A DNA stretch of 64,000 nucleotides from Roseovarius gaetbuli (GCF_900172365.1 NZ_FWFJ01000011.1:1-64000), one strand, 5' to 3'. Counted from the first letter of the stretch, positions 20,720-32,392 are shown. The notes: a model not told the origin generated them from the letters alone. Numbers and translations: made by a program.

Positions 20720-21417
20720 GCGTTCACCCTCGCCGTCTCCAACGCCCGCGCGACCAGCCTGGCCACCTCGGGCGCGCAGCCGATTGGCGCGAGCGCGACA
20801 CCTTTGTACTCCGACGCGTCCAGCGCCTCGGGGATATCATCCATCACATGGCCGCCCCTCGCGGCAAAGAACGGCAAACAGATCGCCTTGGGGCCAAGAT
20901 CAAGCGCCACATCGGCCAGATAGGGCGCCTCTTCGACAAAGCCGACGCGGATCTCGGCAAAGGCAATCAGTTGCGAAAGGGCGCTTGCAAAGGCCTGCGT
21001 GTCGCGCGCCGAATTGCGGCTGCGGCCAGAGCCGTGGGCGGCGATGAAAAGTCGGCTCTCGCCGGGCTGCCAGCCCTCGCGGGAAAGGGTGGCGCGCAGC
21101 ACATCTGCCGCCATCCCCGGCAGGCCGGGATCAAGCCCCAGAGGCGGCAAAATATCCGCCTGCCTGTCGCGCAGGCGCTTGCGAAGCTCGTCGCCGGTGA
21201 ACCAGCCGGCGGTCATGAACAGCGGATAGACCAGCGGATGCGGCCCCGCCGCCGTTAATGCGGCCTCAAGCGCGCCGGGCTTGGCCAAGGTCGCGCTTGC
21301 AACCTGCCAGCCGGGCAGGGCGCGCGCCACCTCGGCGGCAAGGGCCGCGAGCGTGGCCTCGGCCGGGTCCGGATCAGAGGGCTGTCCGTGGCTGACGATG
21401 ATTGCGCTGCTGCTCAA
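20716..21417 (-). CDS. CbiX/SirB-like tetrapyrrole chelatase-family protein
   Basis: 233 residues with two CbiX-type half domains. AIIVSHGQPSDPD at the N-terminus and IAAHGSGRSRNSARDTQ in the second half carry the His residues expected of class II chelatases. It overlaps nirN by four bases. CbiX proteins insert metals into sirohydrochlorin. In a heme d1 operon the known route starts from siroheme, so it may make siroheme (ferrochelatase step) for NirD/L/G/H. That role is inference from position. Confidence 0.78.
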   Translation of the reverse strand: MSSSAIIVSHGQPSDPDPAEATLAALAAEVARALPGWQVASATLAKPGALEAALTAAGPHPLVYPLFMTAGWFTGDELRKRLRDRQADILPPLGLDPGLPGMAADVLRATLSREGWQPGESRLFIAAHGSGRSRNSARDTQAFASALSQLIAFAEIRVGFVEEAPYLADVALDLGPKAICLPFFAARGGHVMDDIPEALDASEYKGVALAPIGCAPEVARLVARALETARVNA

Positions 21418-22976
21418 TGGCTTGTTCCTTCCGAGAATGTTATCTTGTTGAAAACATTGTATTTTCCAGACGGTTTGCGCATTGCCAGCCGGGTCACCTC
21501 TTCCAGCGTTCTGGCATCATAGACGATGACCGCGCCGTCGTCTTCCCAGACCGACACAAGGGCATGGCTGCCGTCGCGGGTAAATTCGACATGCGCCACC
21601 GTGGCGCCCGGAACAGGGCGCAGGGTTTTGACAATCTCAAGGCTTTGCTTGTCGATCACATGCATCACGTCCTTGTTTGGGCCAAAGAACACGTCTGCCC
21701 AGAAGTAGGGCGAATTTTCGTGACTTCTCAGGAAAAAGCCCGGCCCGTCGGTCTTGATGGTCTGGATCAGCTGCCAGGTTTCGGTGTCGATCACCGACAG
21801 CATGCCCTCTTTCAGATGCGGCGTGGCCATCACGCGGCGGCCGTCACGCAGCCACGAAATGCCGGACCCCAGATGCGGCATGCCGGGCAGCGGCAATTCG
21901 GCAATCTCGCGGCCCACATTCAGGTTCACCACCACGCCGCGTCCGGTGTTGCGCGCCGCGCCCATCAGGTGGCGGTAATCATCGGTGAAGAAGAAATCGT
22001 CCAGCGGCTCGGTGATCTCGATCCGGCGGCGGGCGAAGAGCCCCTCGGACGAGGGGATCGCCTCGATCATGCCCTTCTCGCGGCTGTGCACGAAGCCTTC
22101 ATAGACCGGCTCGGCGTCGGGGGTGGTCGCCACCTCCCAGATTTCGGGGGTGTCTTTCAGGGCCAGGATAAAGCTCTGGCGTTGCGGGGCCTGATAGACC
22201 GCCGAAACCCGGCTTTTGGTGCCATCCTTGCCCACGACCGGCATCACCCGCTCAACGCTCAGATCGTTGGTCGACAGCAGGCTCAGCGTCATCGGCAGGT
22301 AATTGGCCACCGCAAGATGTTCGCCATCGGCGCTGATCGCGATGTTGCGGCTGTTCAGCCCGGCGCGCACACGGCCGACCTGATGCAGCGACCAGATATC
22401 GTATTTTTGCACCCAGCCATCACGCGACATGATGAAAACATAGCGCCCGTCGGGGCTGAATTTTGGGCCGCCATGCACGGCAAAAGGCGTCTCGAAGCGG
22501 TCGAGCACCGCAAAGGTGTCGCCATCCAGAACGCTGACATGGTGATCGCCGGTTTCCACCACCAGCGTGATATTCAGCGGATCGGCGTCAAACACCGGTG
22601 CCGCTGCGGCGCTGTAATCGGGATCAAACCAGCGGGTTTGCGCAATCTGCTCGGCGGTCCAGTCGGGCACCTGCGCCAGCGGTGTATGCAGCCAGGCCGC
22701 CAGCTCGGTGATGTCATTCGCCCCCAACACCGCGTCGAAGGCGGGCATTTGGGTCGCCACCCGACCATGGGTAATCACCTTTTCAAGGTTCGGCCCGCGC
22801 ATCCGGCCCAATGTCTCGGGGATCAACGCAGGCCCGGTGCCGCCCAGCCGGTCGGCCCCGTGGCAGGCGGCGCACTCGGTGCTGTAAATCTGCGCCGGAT
22901 CGGCCTTGGCCGACACGACCCCCCAAAAAATTGTGCCCAGCAAAAGCGCGCTAGTTAAAGCGATGGATCGGGTCAT
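21414..22976 (-). CDS. nirN: NirN, dihydro-heme d1 dehydrogenase
   Basis: 520 residues: signal peptide, a cytochrome c domain with heme motif CAACHG near residue 35, then an eight-bladed heme d1-type propeller like NirS ([38 protein letters not shown]-type blade [10 protein letters not shown]). NirN catalyses the last step of heme d1 formation, introducing the acrylate double bond in the periplasm. Its start overlaps the end of nirJ by 26 bases. It is shorter than NirS and lacks the extended N-terminal region. Confidence 0.9.
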   Translation of the reverse strand: MTRSIALTSALLLGTIFWGVVSAKADPAQIYSTECAACHGADRLGGTGPALIPETLGRMRGPNLEKVITHGRVATQMPAFDAVLGANDITELAAWLHTPLAQVPDWTAEQIAQTRWFDPDYSAAAAPVFDADPLNITLVVETGDHHVSVLDGDTFAVLDRFETPFAVHGGPKFSPDGRYVFIMSRDGWVQKYDIWSLHQVGRVRAGLNSRNIAISADGEHLAVANYLPMTLSLLSTNDLSVERVMPVVGKDGTKSRVSAVYQAPQRQSFILALKDTPEIWEVATTPDAEPVYEGFVHSREKGMIEAIPSSEGLFARRRIEITEPLDDFFFTDDYRHLMGAARNTGRGVVVNLNVGREIAELPLPGMPHLGSGISWLRDGRRVMATPHLKEGMLSVIDTETWQLIQTIKTDGPGFFLRSHENSPYFWADVFFGPNKDVMHVIDKQSLEIVKTLRPVPGATVAHVEFTRDGSHALVSVWEDDGAVIVYDARTLEEVTRLAMRKPSGKYNVFNKITFSEGTSH

Positions 22977-24168
22977 GTTTCTTGCCTCTGAACGGGGTTA
23001 CGGTCAGGCGCTCACCCGCACCTGTGACGCCGATTTCGCGATCGCTCAGGTAACAGGCCGGATCTTCGGCCCAGGGATCGCCGGTCAGTTGCAGCGCGCG
23101 AATGCGGGTATTGCCGCCGCAGACGGATTTGAACGCGCAGGCCCCGCAGCGCCCCTTGAGCGGGCGGGGCCGCAAGCGCAGCTGCGCCAGCATCGGGTCT
23201 TCCCCCGTCCAGAGCGTTGAAAACGGCGTGACCTTGACGTTGCCGACGGTGTAATCGGACCAATAGGTATCCGGGTGCACCCGCCCCAGCGTGTCGATAT
23301 TGGCCACGCCCAGTCCCGAGGAATTGCCGCCCCAGGCCTCAAGATGGTCGCGCAGATGCGCCACGCGCGCCTCGTCAAAATGCCGTTCGGCCCACCGCAG
23401 CATATAGACCGCGTCGGCGTCGTTGTTGCCGGTCACGATATCCAGCGGCGCATTCTCGGCCACGCCGACCCAGGCGCGATCAATCAGCTCGTCCAGGGCC
23501 TTGCGGGTATGGGCATGCACCGCATCCTCGCCCCGGTTCTTGTCGCCGCGCCCGGCATAGACAAGATGGCTGAGGTAGAATTTATCCACGCCCTCGTCAT
23601 CGCAAAGCTGAAGTAAATCAGGCAGCTGCGCGGCGTTGTCGCGGGTCAGGGTAAAGCGCAGGCCCACCTTGATGCCGCGCTTCTTGCATTCGCGCACCCC
23701 GCGTACGGCCTGATCAAAGGCGCCATCAACACCGCGAAACCAGTCATTGGTGCGGCCAATCCCGTCGATGGAAATGCCGACATATTGAAACCCGATTTCG
23801 GCCACCCGGTCGGCGGTCTCGCCGTGGATCTGGGTGCCGTTTGTGCTGAGCGCCAGAAACCGGACCTTCTTGCGCGCGGCCTCGGCCAGCTCGAAGAAAT
23901 CGAACCGGCCCATCGGCTCGCCGCCCGACAGGATTAGCGCCGGAATATTGAAATCCCCCAGATCATCCAGCACGCCCATCGCCTGTTCGTGGCTCAGCTC
24001 GCCGGGAAAATCGACATCCGCCGAGACCGTATAGCAATGGCGGCATTTCAGGTTGCAGCGCCGGGTCAGGTTCCAGATCACCACCGGCTTGACCGCCCCC
24101 GTGCCGCGCCGCGCGCGCACCGGTGTCGGATTTACCAATTGTTGCATATATTCCGAGAGGCGAAACAT
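22951..24168 (-). CDS. nirJ: NirJ, radical SAM heme d1 biosynthesis protein
   Basis: 405 residues. The radical SAM cluster motif CNLKCRHC is near residue 38. ILSGGEP follows (SAM binding), and a C-terminal auxiliary cluster region [13 protein letters not shown] plus a later Cys (PACYLSD) resembles SPASM/Twitch proteins. NirJ removes the two propionate side chains of 12,18-didecarboxysiroheme to leave oxo groups. The ATG shares a base with the nirH stop (TGATG). Confidence 0.93.
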   Translation of the reverse strand: MFRLSEYMQQLVNPTPVRARRGTGAVKPVVIWNLTRRCNLKCRHCYTVSADVDFPGELSHEQAMGVLDDLGDFNIPALILSGGEPMGRFDFFELAEAARKKVRFLALSTNGTQIHGETADRVAEIGFQYVGISIDGIGRTNDWFRGVDGAFDQAVRGVRECKKRGIKVGLRFTLTRDNAAQLPDLLQLCDDEGVDKFYLSHLVYAGRGDKNRGEDAVHAHTRKALDELIDRAWVGVAENAPLDIVTGNNDADAVYMLRWAERHFDEARVAHLRDHLEAWGGNSSGLGVANIDTLGRVHPDTYWSDYTVGNVKVTPFSTLWTGEDPMLAQLRLRPRPLKGRCGACAFKSVCGGNTRIRALQLTGDPWAEDPACYLSDREIGVTGAGERLTVTPFRGKKHDPIHRFN

Positions 24169-24659
24169 CAGTGGCCCTCCTTTGACCGGAGCCGAAGCCC
24201 GGTCTTTTTCAAAATGCGTGTCGAATAGAGAATGTCACTGCCGCGACAGGCCCCGCCCAATAGCGCGGCAACCTCTTGTCGTTTGGCCTCGACCTCGTCG
24301 CGGTTGCTGCCGTGGATCATCGCAAACAGGTTATAGGGCCAGTCGGGCAGGGCGCGGGGCCGCTCGTAACAGTGGCTCACGTAGTCGAGCGCGCCGACCT
24401 GCGCGCCAAGGTCCGCTACGCGGGCATCGTCGATGTCCCAGACCGACATGCCATTGGCCAGCATGCCAAGCGCATAGTGGTTGGGGGCCACGGCCACCCG
24501 GCGAATGATGCCGCTATCGTGCATCGCGCGCAGGCGGTTGCAGAGCTCGCTTTCGCCAAGCCCCAGTTCCTGCGCCACGGCCGCGTAGGGCTGTGGCACA
24601 AGCGGCAGGCCGGCCTGCGTGGCGGCGATGATCCGGCGGTCTGTGGAATCGATGCTCAT
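24168..24659 (-). CDS. nirH: NirH, siroheme decarboxylase subunit
   Basis: 163 residues from ATG 24659, overlapping nirG by four bases. Lrp/AsnC-like: an N-terminal helix-turn-helix-like region ([21 protein letters not shown]) and a C-terminal RAM-like domain with [22 protein letters not shown]. The NirD/L/G/H proteins together decarboxylate siroheme to 12,18-didecarboxysiroheme. Despite the helix-turn-helix look, it is an enzyme subunit rather than a regulator. Confidence 0.88.
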   Translation of the reverse strand: MSIDSTDRRIIAATQAGLPLVPQPYAAVAQELGLGESELCNRLRAMHDSGIIRRVAVAPNHYALGMLANGMSVWDIDDARVADLGAQVGALDYVSHCYERPRALPDWPYNLFAMIHGSNRDEVEAKRQEVAALLGGACRGSDILYSTRILKKTGLRLRSKEGH

Positions 24660-25117
24660 GCGGCCACCCTGAACCTGATGAAGAATTCCCGGAGCTTCGG
24701 GAAACAGAGCACGCGCAGCCCTGTTTCCTGCTCCAGCGATTTGGCCACCGCCTCGATCTCTGGCGCGGATTCGGTTGCGAGAACGAACCACATGTTGAGG
24801 TGGTGACTGCGTTCATAATTATGTGCCACCTCGGGGCGGGCATTGACTTTGGTCAGGACCGTTTCAAAATCCGCCTTTGGTACGGCCATGGCACAGAGGC
24901 AAAACGCCCCGCCCATCGCCTCGGCATCAAAAAACGGACCAAAGCGGGTGATGATCCGCTCGGCTTTCATCCGCTCCAGCCGCGCCAGAAGATCGGCCTC
25001 TTCCAGCCCCAGCTCTTGCGCGACGATTTCAAACGGATCGGGTGCAATCGGAAAGCCCTCTTGCAGATGGTTCAGGATCAGCCGGTCGGTGGCATCAAGA
25101 GGCGCGGTAGGTGTCAT
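24656..25117 (-). CDS. nirG: NirG, siroheme decarboxylase subunit
   Basis: 153 residues from ATG 25117, overlapping nirDL by four bases and nirH by four bases. The same AsnC-like fold is seen: DATDRLILNHLQEGFPIAPDPFEI, then VAHNYERSHHLNMWFVLATE, which carries the conserved His-rich segment of this family. The assignment NirG rather than NirL follows from gene order and from HLNMWFVL; D/L/G/H paralogues are similar and the letter is less certain than the family. Confidence 0.85.
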   Translation of the reverse strand: MTPTAPLDATDRLILNHLQEGFPIAPDPFEIVAQELGLEEADLLARLERMKAERIITRFGPFFDAEAMGGAFCLCAMAVPKADFETVLTKVNARPEVAHNYERSHHLNMWFVLATESAPEIEAVAKSLEQETGLRVLCFPKLREFFIRFRVAA

Positions 25118-26103
25118 GCGATTGTCCTTTCCTGCGCCACGAGGGCGCCGGTCTGTTTGAAACAGTGGCTTGAAAACAGCGCCAGATGCGGCACACCCTG
25201 CAACTCGGGCAGGGCGGCGGCGCTTGCCAGCCGGGCAAGGGCGTCCTTTCGGCTTTGGGCGTGGATCATGGAATAGAGCCGGTAGGGCCAGACGCCGGCA
25301 ACCGGCGTGCGCTCGTAGCACAGGGTGACACCGGGGTGTGCGGCCAGCACCGGGCCGGCGCGGGTGATGGCCTCGTGCGGCAGATCCCAGACCACCATCG
25401 CATTGGAGCGCCAGCCAAGCGCTCGGTGGCGCACGATGACCCCGAGGCGCGCGATGATCCGCGCCGCGCTCAGCACCCTGATCCGTGCCATCACCTCGGC
25501 CTCGCTGCGCCCCAGCATGTTTCCGATCGCCGCGTAGGGCCGCGCATCAAGCGGCAGGCCCCGCATCAACGCCTGCACGATGTCGCGGTCGCCGGGCTGC
25601 AACACGTCCGTCTCCGGCGCTTGGCTTTGAGGCGCGCGCGGATCTTCACCGCGCAGGCTAAAGCCGAGGTCAAGGTTGAAGGGCCGCACCAGCCGCAGGT
25701 CGAGCACGCGCAGCCCGCTGCGCTGCGCGATCCGGGCGAGGGCCGCATCCACATGGTCCCGGTCGGGGCCGGTGGCGACAAACCACAGGTTCCAGTCGTG
25801 TTCGCGCAGGTAGGAGTGGTTCACCCCCGGCTCTGCGCCGATGATCGCCGCGACGTCTTCGATCCGGTCCTCGGGGGCGGCCACCGCAGCGAGGGTGCTG
25901 GCCGATATGGTATTGGGCGCACAGGTGGCGCCCAACCGGGTGACCTGACCGGCCTCGACGCGGGCACGCAACCGCTCGATCACATTTGTCTCGCTGGTGC
26001 CGAGATGCTCTGCCAGCACGCCAAAGGGCCGCTCGGTGATTGGAAAATCCCGCTGCCAGTCGTTCAGAAGCGCGCGATCAATCGGGTCATTTACCCCTTG
26101 CAT
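25114..26103 (-). CDS. nirD: NirDL, fused siroheme decarboxylase subunits
   Basis: 329 residues made of two AsnC-like units in tandem: residues about 1-150 (DPIDRALLNDWQRDFPITERPF ... NHSYLREHDWNLWFVATG) and about 170-329 (GDRDIVQALMRGLPLDARPYA ... LCYERTPVAGVWPYRLYSMIHA). A Pro/Ala/Gln-rich linker (DPRAPQSQAPETD) joins them. The first unit reads as NirL/D-like and the second as NirD/H-like. Such fusions are known in Paracoccus-type nir clusters. It starts three bases after the nirF stop and overlaps nirG. Confidence 0.88.
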   Translation of the reverse strand: MQGVNDPIDRALLNDWQRDFPITERPFGVLAEHLGTSETNVIERLRARVEAGQVTRLGATCAPNTISASTLAAVAAPEDRIEDVAAIIGAEPGVNHSYLREHDWNLWFVATGPDRDHVDAALARIAQRSGLRVLDLRLVRPFNLDLGFSLRGEDPRAPQSQAPETDVLQPGDRDIVQALMRGLPLDARPYAAIGNMLGRSEAEVMARIRVLSAARIIARLGVIVRHRALGWRSNAMVVWDLPHEAITRAGPVLAAHPGVTLCYERTPVAGVWPYRLYSMIHAQSRKDALARLASAAALPELQGVPHLALFSSHCFKQTGALVAQERTIA

Positions 26104-26106
26104 CTC

Positions 26107-27348
26107 TCAAAGCCCCATGCGGTGGGCGCGGGCGGTGAAAAAGATGCCCGAGGGGCTTTCAGCCGCGATTTCGCCCAGTTTTTCAAAGGTTTCCGTGTCA
26201 TAGATCATCACCTTTCCGGCGTCGCGGACTGACAGCCAGACCTCGTGACCGCGCGGCGTAAACTCCATGTGCAAGACGCCGGGGCCGGGGGTAAACTGGT
26301 GGATGACCCCTTTGGTCACGCTGTCGATCACCTGTACTGTGTCATTCAGCGGATGGGCGAAGTTGACCCAGACGTGGCGCCCGTCGGGGCGGGAAATGGC
26401 GAAAACCGGCTGTCCGTGAGTGGCGGTTCTGCCGGTTTCCTGCAGGCTGCGCGCATCGACCCAGAGCACCTCGTGCTGGCCCATGGCGGGCAGCACGAAA
26501 TCCTGTCCTGCCAAGGCCCAGCCTTCCAGGTGCGGCATCTTGTAGACCGGCAGCCCCTCGCGCCCCTTGGCATAGCCGGGCAGGATTACCTGCGGCTCTG
26601 GATGCTCCTGCCAGAGGTCCAGCGCGCTCAGGTGATCCTCGCCGAACAGCCCGGCGATATAGGTGCGCCCGTCGCCGGTGACCAGAGCGTCATAGGGGTT
26701 GGTGCCCATGCCCTTGATCCTGGTGATCTGCGCGGTCTCGCCCGAGAGATCGGCAATCCATGTCTCGCCCGCGTCCCAGAGGGAAAAGACAAACCGGGTT
26801 CCCGGAATATCCACGAGGCCGATGGTCTTGCTGCCGGTCGGGATGTCGGCCACCATTTCGAGCGTGTCGGCATCAAAGACGCGCACGCCGCCGGGCTCGT
26901 AGTTCGAGACCGCCACGAAACGCCCGTCATCCGAGATCGCGCCGCCAATGGAATTGCCCGCCTGCATCACGCGGGCGGTGATGGTTTGCGCCAGAATATC
27001 CACCTTGCTCAGCCCGCCGTCGCGGCCAAAGACATAGGCGAAGTGTTCGTCCGGGGAGTAGACCAGCGAGGCATGTGAAAGATCGCCAAGTCCGGTGATG
27101 CGCCCGATGCTGGCGCGCTCGGACTGATCCACCACCAAAAGCGACCCGCTGGCGCGTTCCACCACCAGCCCCAGATCACCGGTCGGTTGCGCCGAGGCGG
27201 GAAGTGGCGGCGCACAGAGCGCAAGAGCCGCCAGCGACAGTGCAAGAATGCGGGTGCGGAGGCCTCCGGCGGGAGTATTTCGGGAACGGTGAATGCCAGA
27301 TCCGTGCCGGTTCTCGACCGTGTTGGGGGACAGGGGGACTGGGGTCAT
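26107..27348 (-). CDS. nirF: NirF, heme d1 biosynthesis propeller protein
   Basis: 413 residues; the ATG overlaps the nirC stop (ATGA). An N-terminal polar stretch is followed by a hydrophobic signal (ILALSLAALALCAPPLPASA), implying periplasmic location. The rest is an eight-bladed d1-type propeller without a cytochrome c domain (YSPDEHFAYVFGRDGGLSKVD, HLEGWALAGQDFVLP, LHMEFTPRG). NirF binds d1 precursors and acts late, with NirN. Start choice is the coupled ATG; a later start would lose no core motif. Confidence 0.9.
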   Translation of the reverse strand: MTPVPLSPNTVENRHGSGIHRSRNTPAGGLRTRILALSLAALALCAPPLPASAQPTGDLGLVVERASGSLLVVDQSERASIGRITGLGDLSHASLVYSPDEHFAYVFGRDGGLSKVDILAQTITARVMQAGNSIGGAISDDGRFVAVSNYEPGGVRVFDADTLEMVADIPTGSKTIGLVDIPGTRFVFSLWDAGETWIADLSGETAQITRIKGMGTNPYDALVTGDGRTYIAGLFGEDHLSALDLWQEHPEPQVILPGYAKGREGLPVYKMPHLEGWALAGQDFVLPAMGQHEVLWVDARSLQETGRTATHGQPVFAISRPDGRHVWVNFAHPLNDTVQVIDSVTKGVIHQFTPGPGVLHMEFTPRGHEVWLSVRDAGKVMIYDTETFEKLGEIAAESPSGIFFTARAHRMGL

Positions 27349-27644
27349 TCGGGGTCACCTTCTAGAAGATAATCGGCAATCCAGGCGGCCTCATCCTTGC
27401 TGAGCAGGGGGCGCCAGGGCGGCATCGGCGTGCCGGGGAGGCCGTCAAGGATCACGTCTGTGAGGTCGTCGCGCCGATAATGCGCAAGCGACGCGGGGCG
27501 GATGTCGGGGCCAAGCCCCCCCTTGAGCGTCATCCCGTGGCACGAGCCGCAATCCTGACGGACCAGCCGCTTGAGGGCCTTTGGGTCAGGGTCGGCCAGG
27601 GCCGGGGTGGCGGCGAGCGCCAGTATGAGGGTCAGCCTATTCAC
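27345..27644 (-). CDS. nirC: NirC, small cytochrome c
   Basis: 99 residues with a signal peptide (LTLILALAATPALA) and one heme motif CGSCHG near residue 32. A distal Met is probable in GTPMPPW near 73. Cytochrome NirC can donate electrons to NirS and is implicated in NirS/heme d1 maturation. The ATG lies within the end of nirE (8-base overlap). Confidence 0.9.
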   Translation of the reverse strand: MNRLTLILALAATPALADPDPKALKRLVRQDCGSCHGMTLKGGLGPDIRPASLAHYRRDDLTDVILDGLPGTPMPPWRPLLSKDEAAWIADYLLEGDPE

Positions 27645-28413
27645 CCACCATCACCTCGGGCAGATCCACCGGCAGGGCGTCGGCGGCGTGGCAAAGCGAG
27701 ACAACATGGCCGATCACAAACAGCACCGGCGCGCGCAGCGGGCCTTGCGCCACGTCAAGGCCGATCCGGTCCAGTCGCGACAAAAGCCGTGTTTCGCGCG
27801 GGGTGGTGACATTCGATACCGCCAGCACCGGCAGGGCGCCGGGCATCCCTTCGCGCATCAGGTTGAGGGCGATTTCGGCAATATTTGCGACGCCCATGTA
27901 GACCACAAGGGTGGTGTCTTCGCTGGCCAGGCTTTTCCAGTCGAGGTCAAGCCGGGCATCGGCGGCGCGGTGGCCAGTGACATAGCGCACCCCGGTGGCC
28001 AGCCCGCGGTGGGTGAGCGGCACGCCGGTGGCGGCGGCCATGCCTTGAGCTGCGGTGATGCCGGGGGCATATTCCACCGCGATCCCGCGTTCCATCAGAT
28101 AGGCGGCCTCTTCGGAGCCGCGCCCGAATATCATCGGATCACCGCCCTTGAGGCGGGCCACCGTCAGCCCCTCACAGGCCAGTTCGTAGAGAATTTCGTT
28201 GATGCGATCCTGCGGCACGGCGTGGGATTTGGGGGCTTTGCCGACCGGCACCATTCTGGCGGTCATCGGCGACAGGGCCAGGATTTCGGGGCTGACCAGC
28301 CGGTCATAGACCACCGCATCGGCGCCCTTGAGCATCGTCAGCGCGCGCAGCGTCATCAGGTCAACGGCACCGGGGCCGGCCCCGATCAGATGAACTTTGC
28401 CTGTCGCGGTCAT
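27637..28413 (-). CDS. nirE: NirE, S-adenosylmethionine uroporphyrinogen-III C-methyltransferase
   Basis: 258 residues from ATG 28413, chosen because AAGGAG lies eight bases before it; an upstream in-frame ATG at 28440 lacks one. SUMT signatures are present: VHLIGAGPGAVDLMTLRA, VVYDRLVSPEIL, ARLKGGDPMIFGRGSEEA and GVPLTHRGLATGVRYVTGH. It makes precorrin-2, the entry to siroheme and heme d1. It follows nirS after a 76-base gap that holds a strong hairpin. Confidence 0.93.
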   Translation of the reverse strand: MTATGKVHLIGAGPGAVDLMTLRALTMLKGADAVVYDRLVSPEILALSPMTARMVPVGKAPKSHAVPQDRINEILYELACEGLTVARLKGGDPMIFGRGSEEAAYLMERGIAVEYAPGITAAQGMAAATGVPLTHRGLATGVRYVTGHRAADARLDLDWKSLASEDTTLVVYMGVANIAEIALNLMREGMPGALPVLAVSNVTTPRETRLLSRLDRIGLDVAQGPLRAPVLFVIGHVVSLCHAADALPVDLPEVMVGE

Positions 28414-28457
28414 GGTGCTGGCTCCTTGGCTGGCGGTCAAATATCATGGGGAAGGGT

Positions 28458-28480
28458 CGGGGGCCCGGCATGGGCCCCCG
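28458..28480 (-). terminator. Strong intercistronic hairpin between nirS and nirE
   Basis: CGGGGGCCC (28458-28466) and GGGCCCCCG (28472-28480) form a perfect 9-bp GC stem with a 5-base loop, 10 bases past the nirS stop. No T-tract follows in the direction of transcription. Partial termination or 3'-end protection of nirS mRNA is more likely than complete termination, which would give more nirS than nirE-N transcript. Confidence 0.6.
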
Positions 28481-28489
28481 GCCTGCGCG

Positions 28490-30321
<1,832 letters not shown>

Positions 30322-30355
30322 CGCTTTGACGGCGCAGCGGCGCGACAGTCGGCCC

Positions 30356-32392
30356 ATGATCCGCATTGCCCTTTTCATCGCCTGTCATCTCTGGCTTGCT
30401 CTGGCGCCTCTGGCATCTGTGGCGCAGGCGCAGGGCGACCTGCGCACGCGGGCCGATGGCGCGGTATCTGCGGCGGTGCCGACGCGCGCCATCGCTGCTG
30501 GGCTGTTCGGTCTGGCAGAGGCGCCGGTGGTGCAGCATCAGGGCGAGCCGGTGCCGGGCTGGCTGGTGTCGGATGCCTCTGGCACTGTGGGATATATCGC
30601 CTCGACTTGGGCGGTGACGGGGTCGGTCGGATATTCCGGGCGGCCTCTGGATGTGCTCGTGGCGATCGACACCACTGGCCGTATCGCGGGCGCCAGATTG
30701 ATGCGCCACGCCGAGCCGATCCTGACGCTTGGCCTGTCGGATCGTGATATTGCCCGATTCGTCGGCGGCTTTGCCGGGGTTGACCTTTCCAATCCCGAGG
30801 GCCCCGGAACCGGCCCCGATATGCCCGATGTCATTTCGCGCGCGACCGTCTCGACGGGTGTTATCCGCGATTCGATCCTGCGCACGGCGCGCACGCTGGC
30901 GATTGCGCGTGGCGTTCTGCCCGGTGGCGGGATCGACAGGGTGAGTTTTGAGCCGCAAAGCTGGGCGGCGCTGATGGCGCAGGGCGCGATCACGCGGCGC
31001 AGCGTCACACTGACCGAGGCCAGCCGCGCGATGACCGGGGCCAAGGTGCCGGTGCCGACCGGCGAGACGCCGTTCATCGACCTTTACATGGCGCTGCTCG
31101 ATCCGCCGGGAATCGGGCGCAACATCCTGGGACAACAGCAATTCACCCGCACGGTGGGCGCGCTTGGACCGGGGGAAACGGCGCTTTTCGTGGCGTCTTC
31201 GGGGCTGACCTCGCATCGCGGCACCAACTGGCGGCGCAGCGGTGTTTTTGACCGGCTGGTGGTGGTGCAGGGGGAAACGCGCATCGCGCTGGTCAAATCG
31301 GGCTATACCCGCATCGACAAACTTGCCGCCCCGGATGCGCCGCCCCTTAAGGAACGCAGCATCTTTCATCTGCCGGGCGAGGGGTTTGATCCGCTTTTGC
31401 CCTTCACGCTGGAGTTGACCGCGTCGCGCCCCTCAGGGGCCGGCGCGGTCAGTTTTACCACCCAGCTTACCTACGTCCTACCCTCTGCCTATATCACCGC
31501 CCCCCCGCCTGAACCTGCGCCGCTCTGGCAATCGCGCTGGACTGAAAAGCGGTTCGAGGTCGCCAGCGTGATGGCGATGATGGCCCTTCTGACGCTGATC
31601 CTCTTGTTGCAGGAATGGCTGGTGCGCCGCCCGCGCCTTTGGCTTGGGCTTCGGCTGGGCTTTCTTGGCACCACGCTGATTTGGCTTGGTTGGGTGCTCA
31701 ACGGCCAGCTTTCAGTGGTGCAGGTGGTGGCCTTTGTGCAATCGCTGCTGAGCGGTTTTCACTGGGAGACCTTCCTGATCGAGCCGGTGATCTTCACCCT
31801 CTGGGGCGGTGTGGCGCTTGGTCTGCTGTTTTGGGGGCGCGGCGTTTTCTGTGGCTGGCTCTGCCCGTTTGGCGCCTTGCAGGAGCTTAGCAATCTCGCC
31901 GCGCGCCGCTTGCGTGTGCCGCAGATCGCCGTGCCCCACGCGATCCACGAGCGGCTCTGGATCATCAAGTACACGCTGTTTCTGGCGATCCTCGCACTCA
32001 GCTTTTATTCGATGGACCTTGCCCTGCGTCTGGCCGAGGCCGAGCCGTTCAAGACCGCGATTTCCATGCGGATGATGCGGGCCTGGCCGTTTGTGGGCTT
32101 TGTGCTGGCGCTGCTTGTGGCGGGGCTTTTCATCGAGCGGTTTTATTGCCGCTATCTCTGTCCGCTGGGGGCGGCACTTGCGCTTCCGGCCAAGCTCAAG
32201 GTGTTTGACTGGCTGCACCGGCGCCCGCAATGCGGTCGCGAATGCCGGTTGTGTGAAACCAAATGCACCGTCGGCGCGATTGATCCGCTTGGCCGGATCA
32301 ACGCAAACGAATGCGTGCTCTGCCTGCGCTGTCAGGTGGTGATGAACGATGCCGCAACCTGTCCGGTTCTCAAACGCCGGGCGCGCAAATAG
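30356..32392 (+). CDS. nirI: NirI, NosR-like membrane polyferredoxin flavoprotein
   Basis: 678 residues from ATG 30356, which opens a signal peptide (IALFIACHLWLALAPLASVAQA). It has the same architecture as NosR: FMN domain (here SRATVST where NosR has SGATVT), six membrane spans with [11 protein letters not shown] and [12 protein letters not shown], then two ferredoxin-like clusters (CGRECRLCETKC and CVLCLRC). In Paracoccus NirI is needed for nirS expression. Its usual partner nirX (ApbE type) is absent; nnrS follows instead. No Shine-Dalgarno sequence is visible before the ATG. Confidence 0.9.
   Translation: MIRIALFIACHLWLALAPLASVAQAQGDLRTRADGAVSAAVPTRAIAAGLFGLAEAPVVQHQGEPVPGWLVSDASGTVGYIASTWAVTGSVGYSGRPLDVLVAIDTTGRIAGARLMRHAEPILTLGLSDRDIARFVGGFAGVDLSNPEGPGTGPDMPDVISRATVSTGVIRDSILRTARTLAIARGVLPGGGIDRVSFEPQSWAALMAQGAITRRSVTLTEASRAMTGAKVPVPTGETPFIDLYMALLDPPGIGRNILGQQQFTRTVGALGPGETALFVASSGLTSHRGTNWRRSGVFDRLVVVQGETRIALVKSGYTRIDKLAAPDAPPLKERSIFHLPGEGFDPLLPFTLELTASRPSGAGAVSFTTQLTYVLPSAYITAPPPEPAPLWQSRWTEKRFEVASVMAMMALLTLILLLQEWLVRRPRLWLGLRLGFLGTTLIWLGWVLNGQLSVVQVVAFVQSLLSGFHWETFLIEPVIFTLWGGVALGLLFWGRGVFCGWLCPFGALQELSNLAARRLRVPQIAVPHAIHERLWIIKYTLFLAILALSFYSMDLALRLAEAEPFKTAISMRMMRAWPFVGFVLALLVAGLFIERFYCRYLCPLGAALALPAKLKVFDWLHRRPQCGRECRLCETKCTVGAIDPLGRINANECVLCLRCQVVMNDAATCPVLKRRARK

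Noticed and set aside
21402..22958. 518-codon plus-strand open frame opposite nirN
   Set aside because: Shadow of nirN; no ribosome site and no family resemblance.
24843..24856. TTGACTTTGGTCAG, a near-perfect Nnr box
   Set aside because: It lies inside nirG and encodes part of the conserved protein (VLTKV on the minus strand); no start codon follows at a suitable distance.
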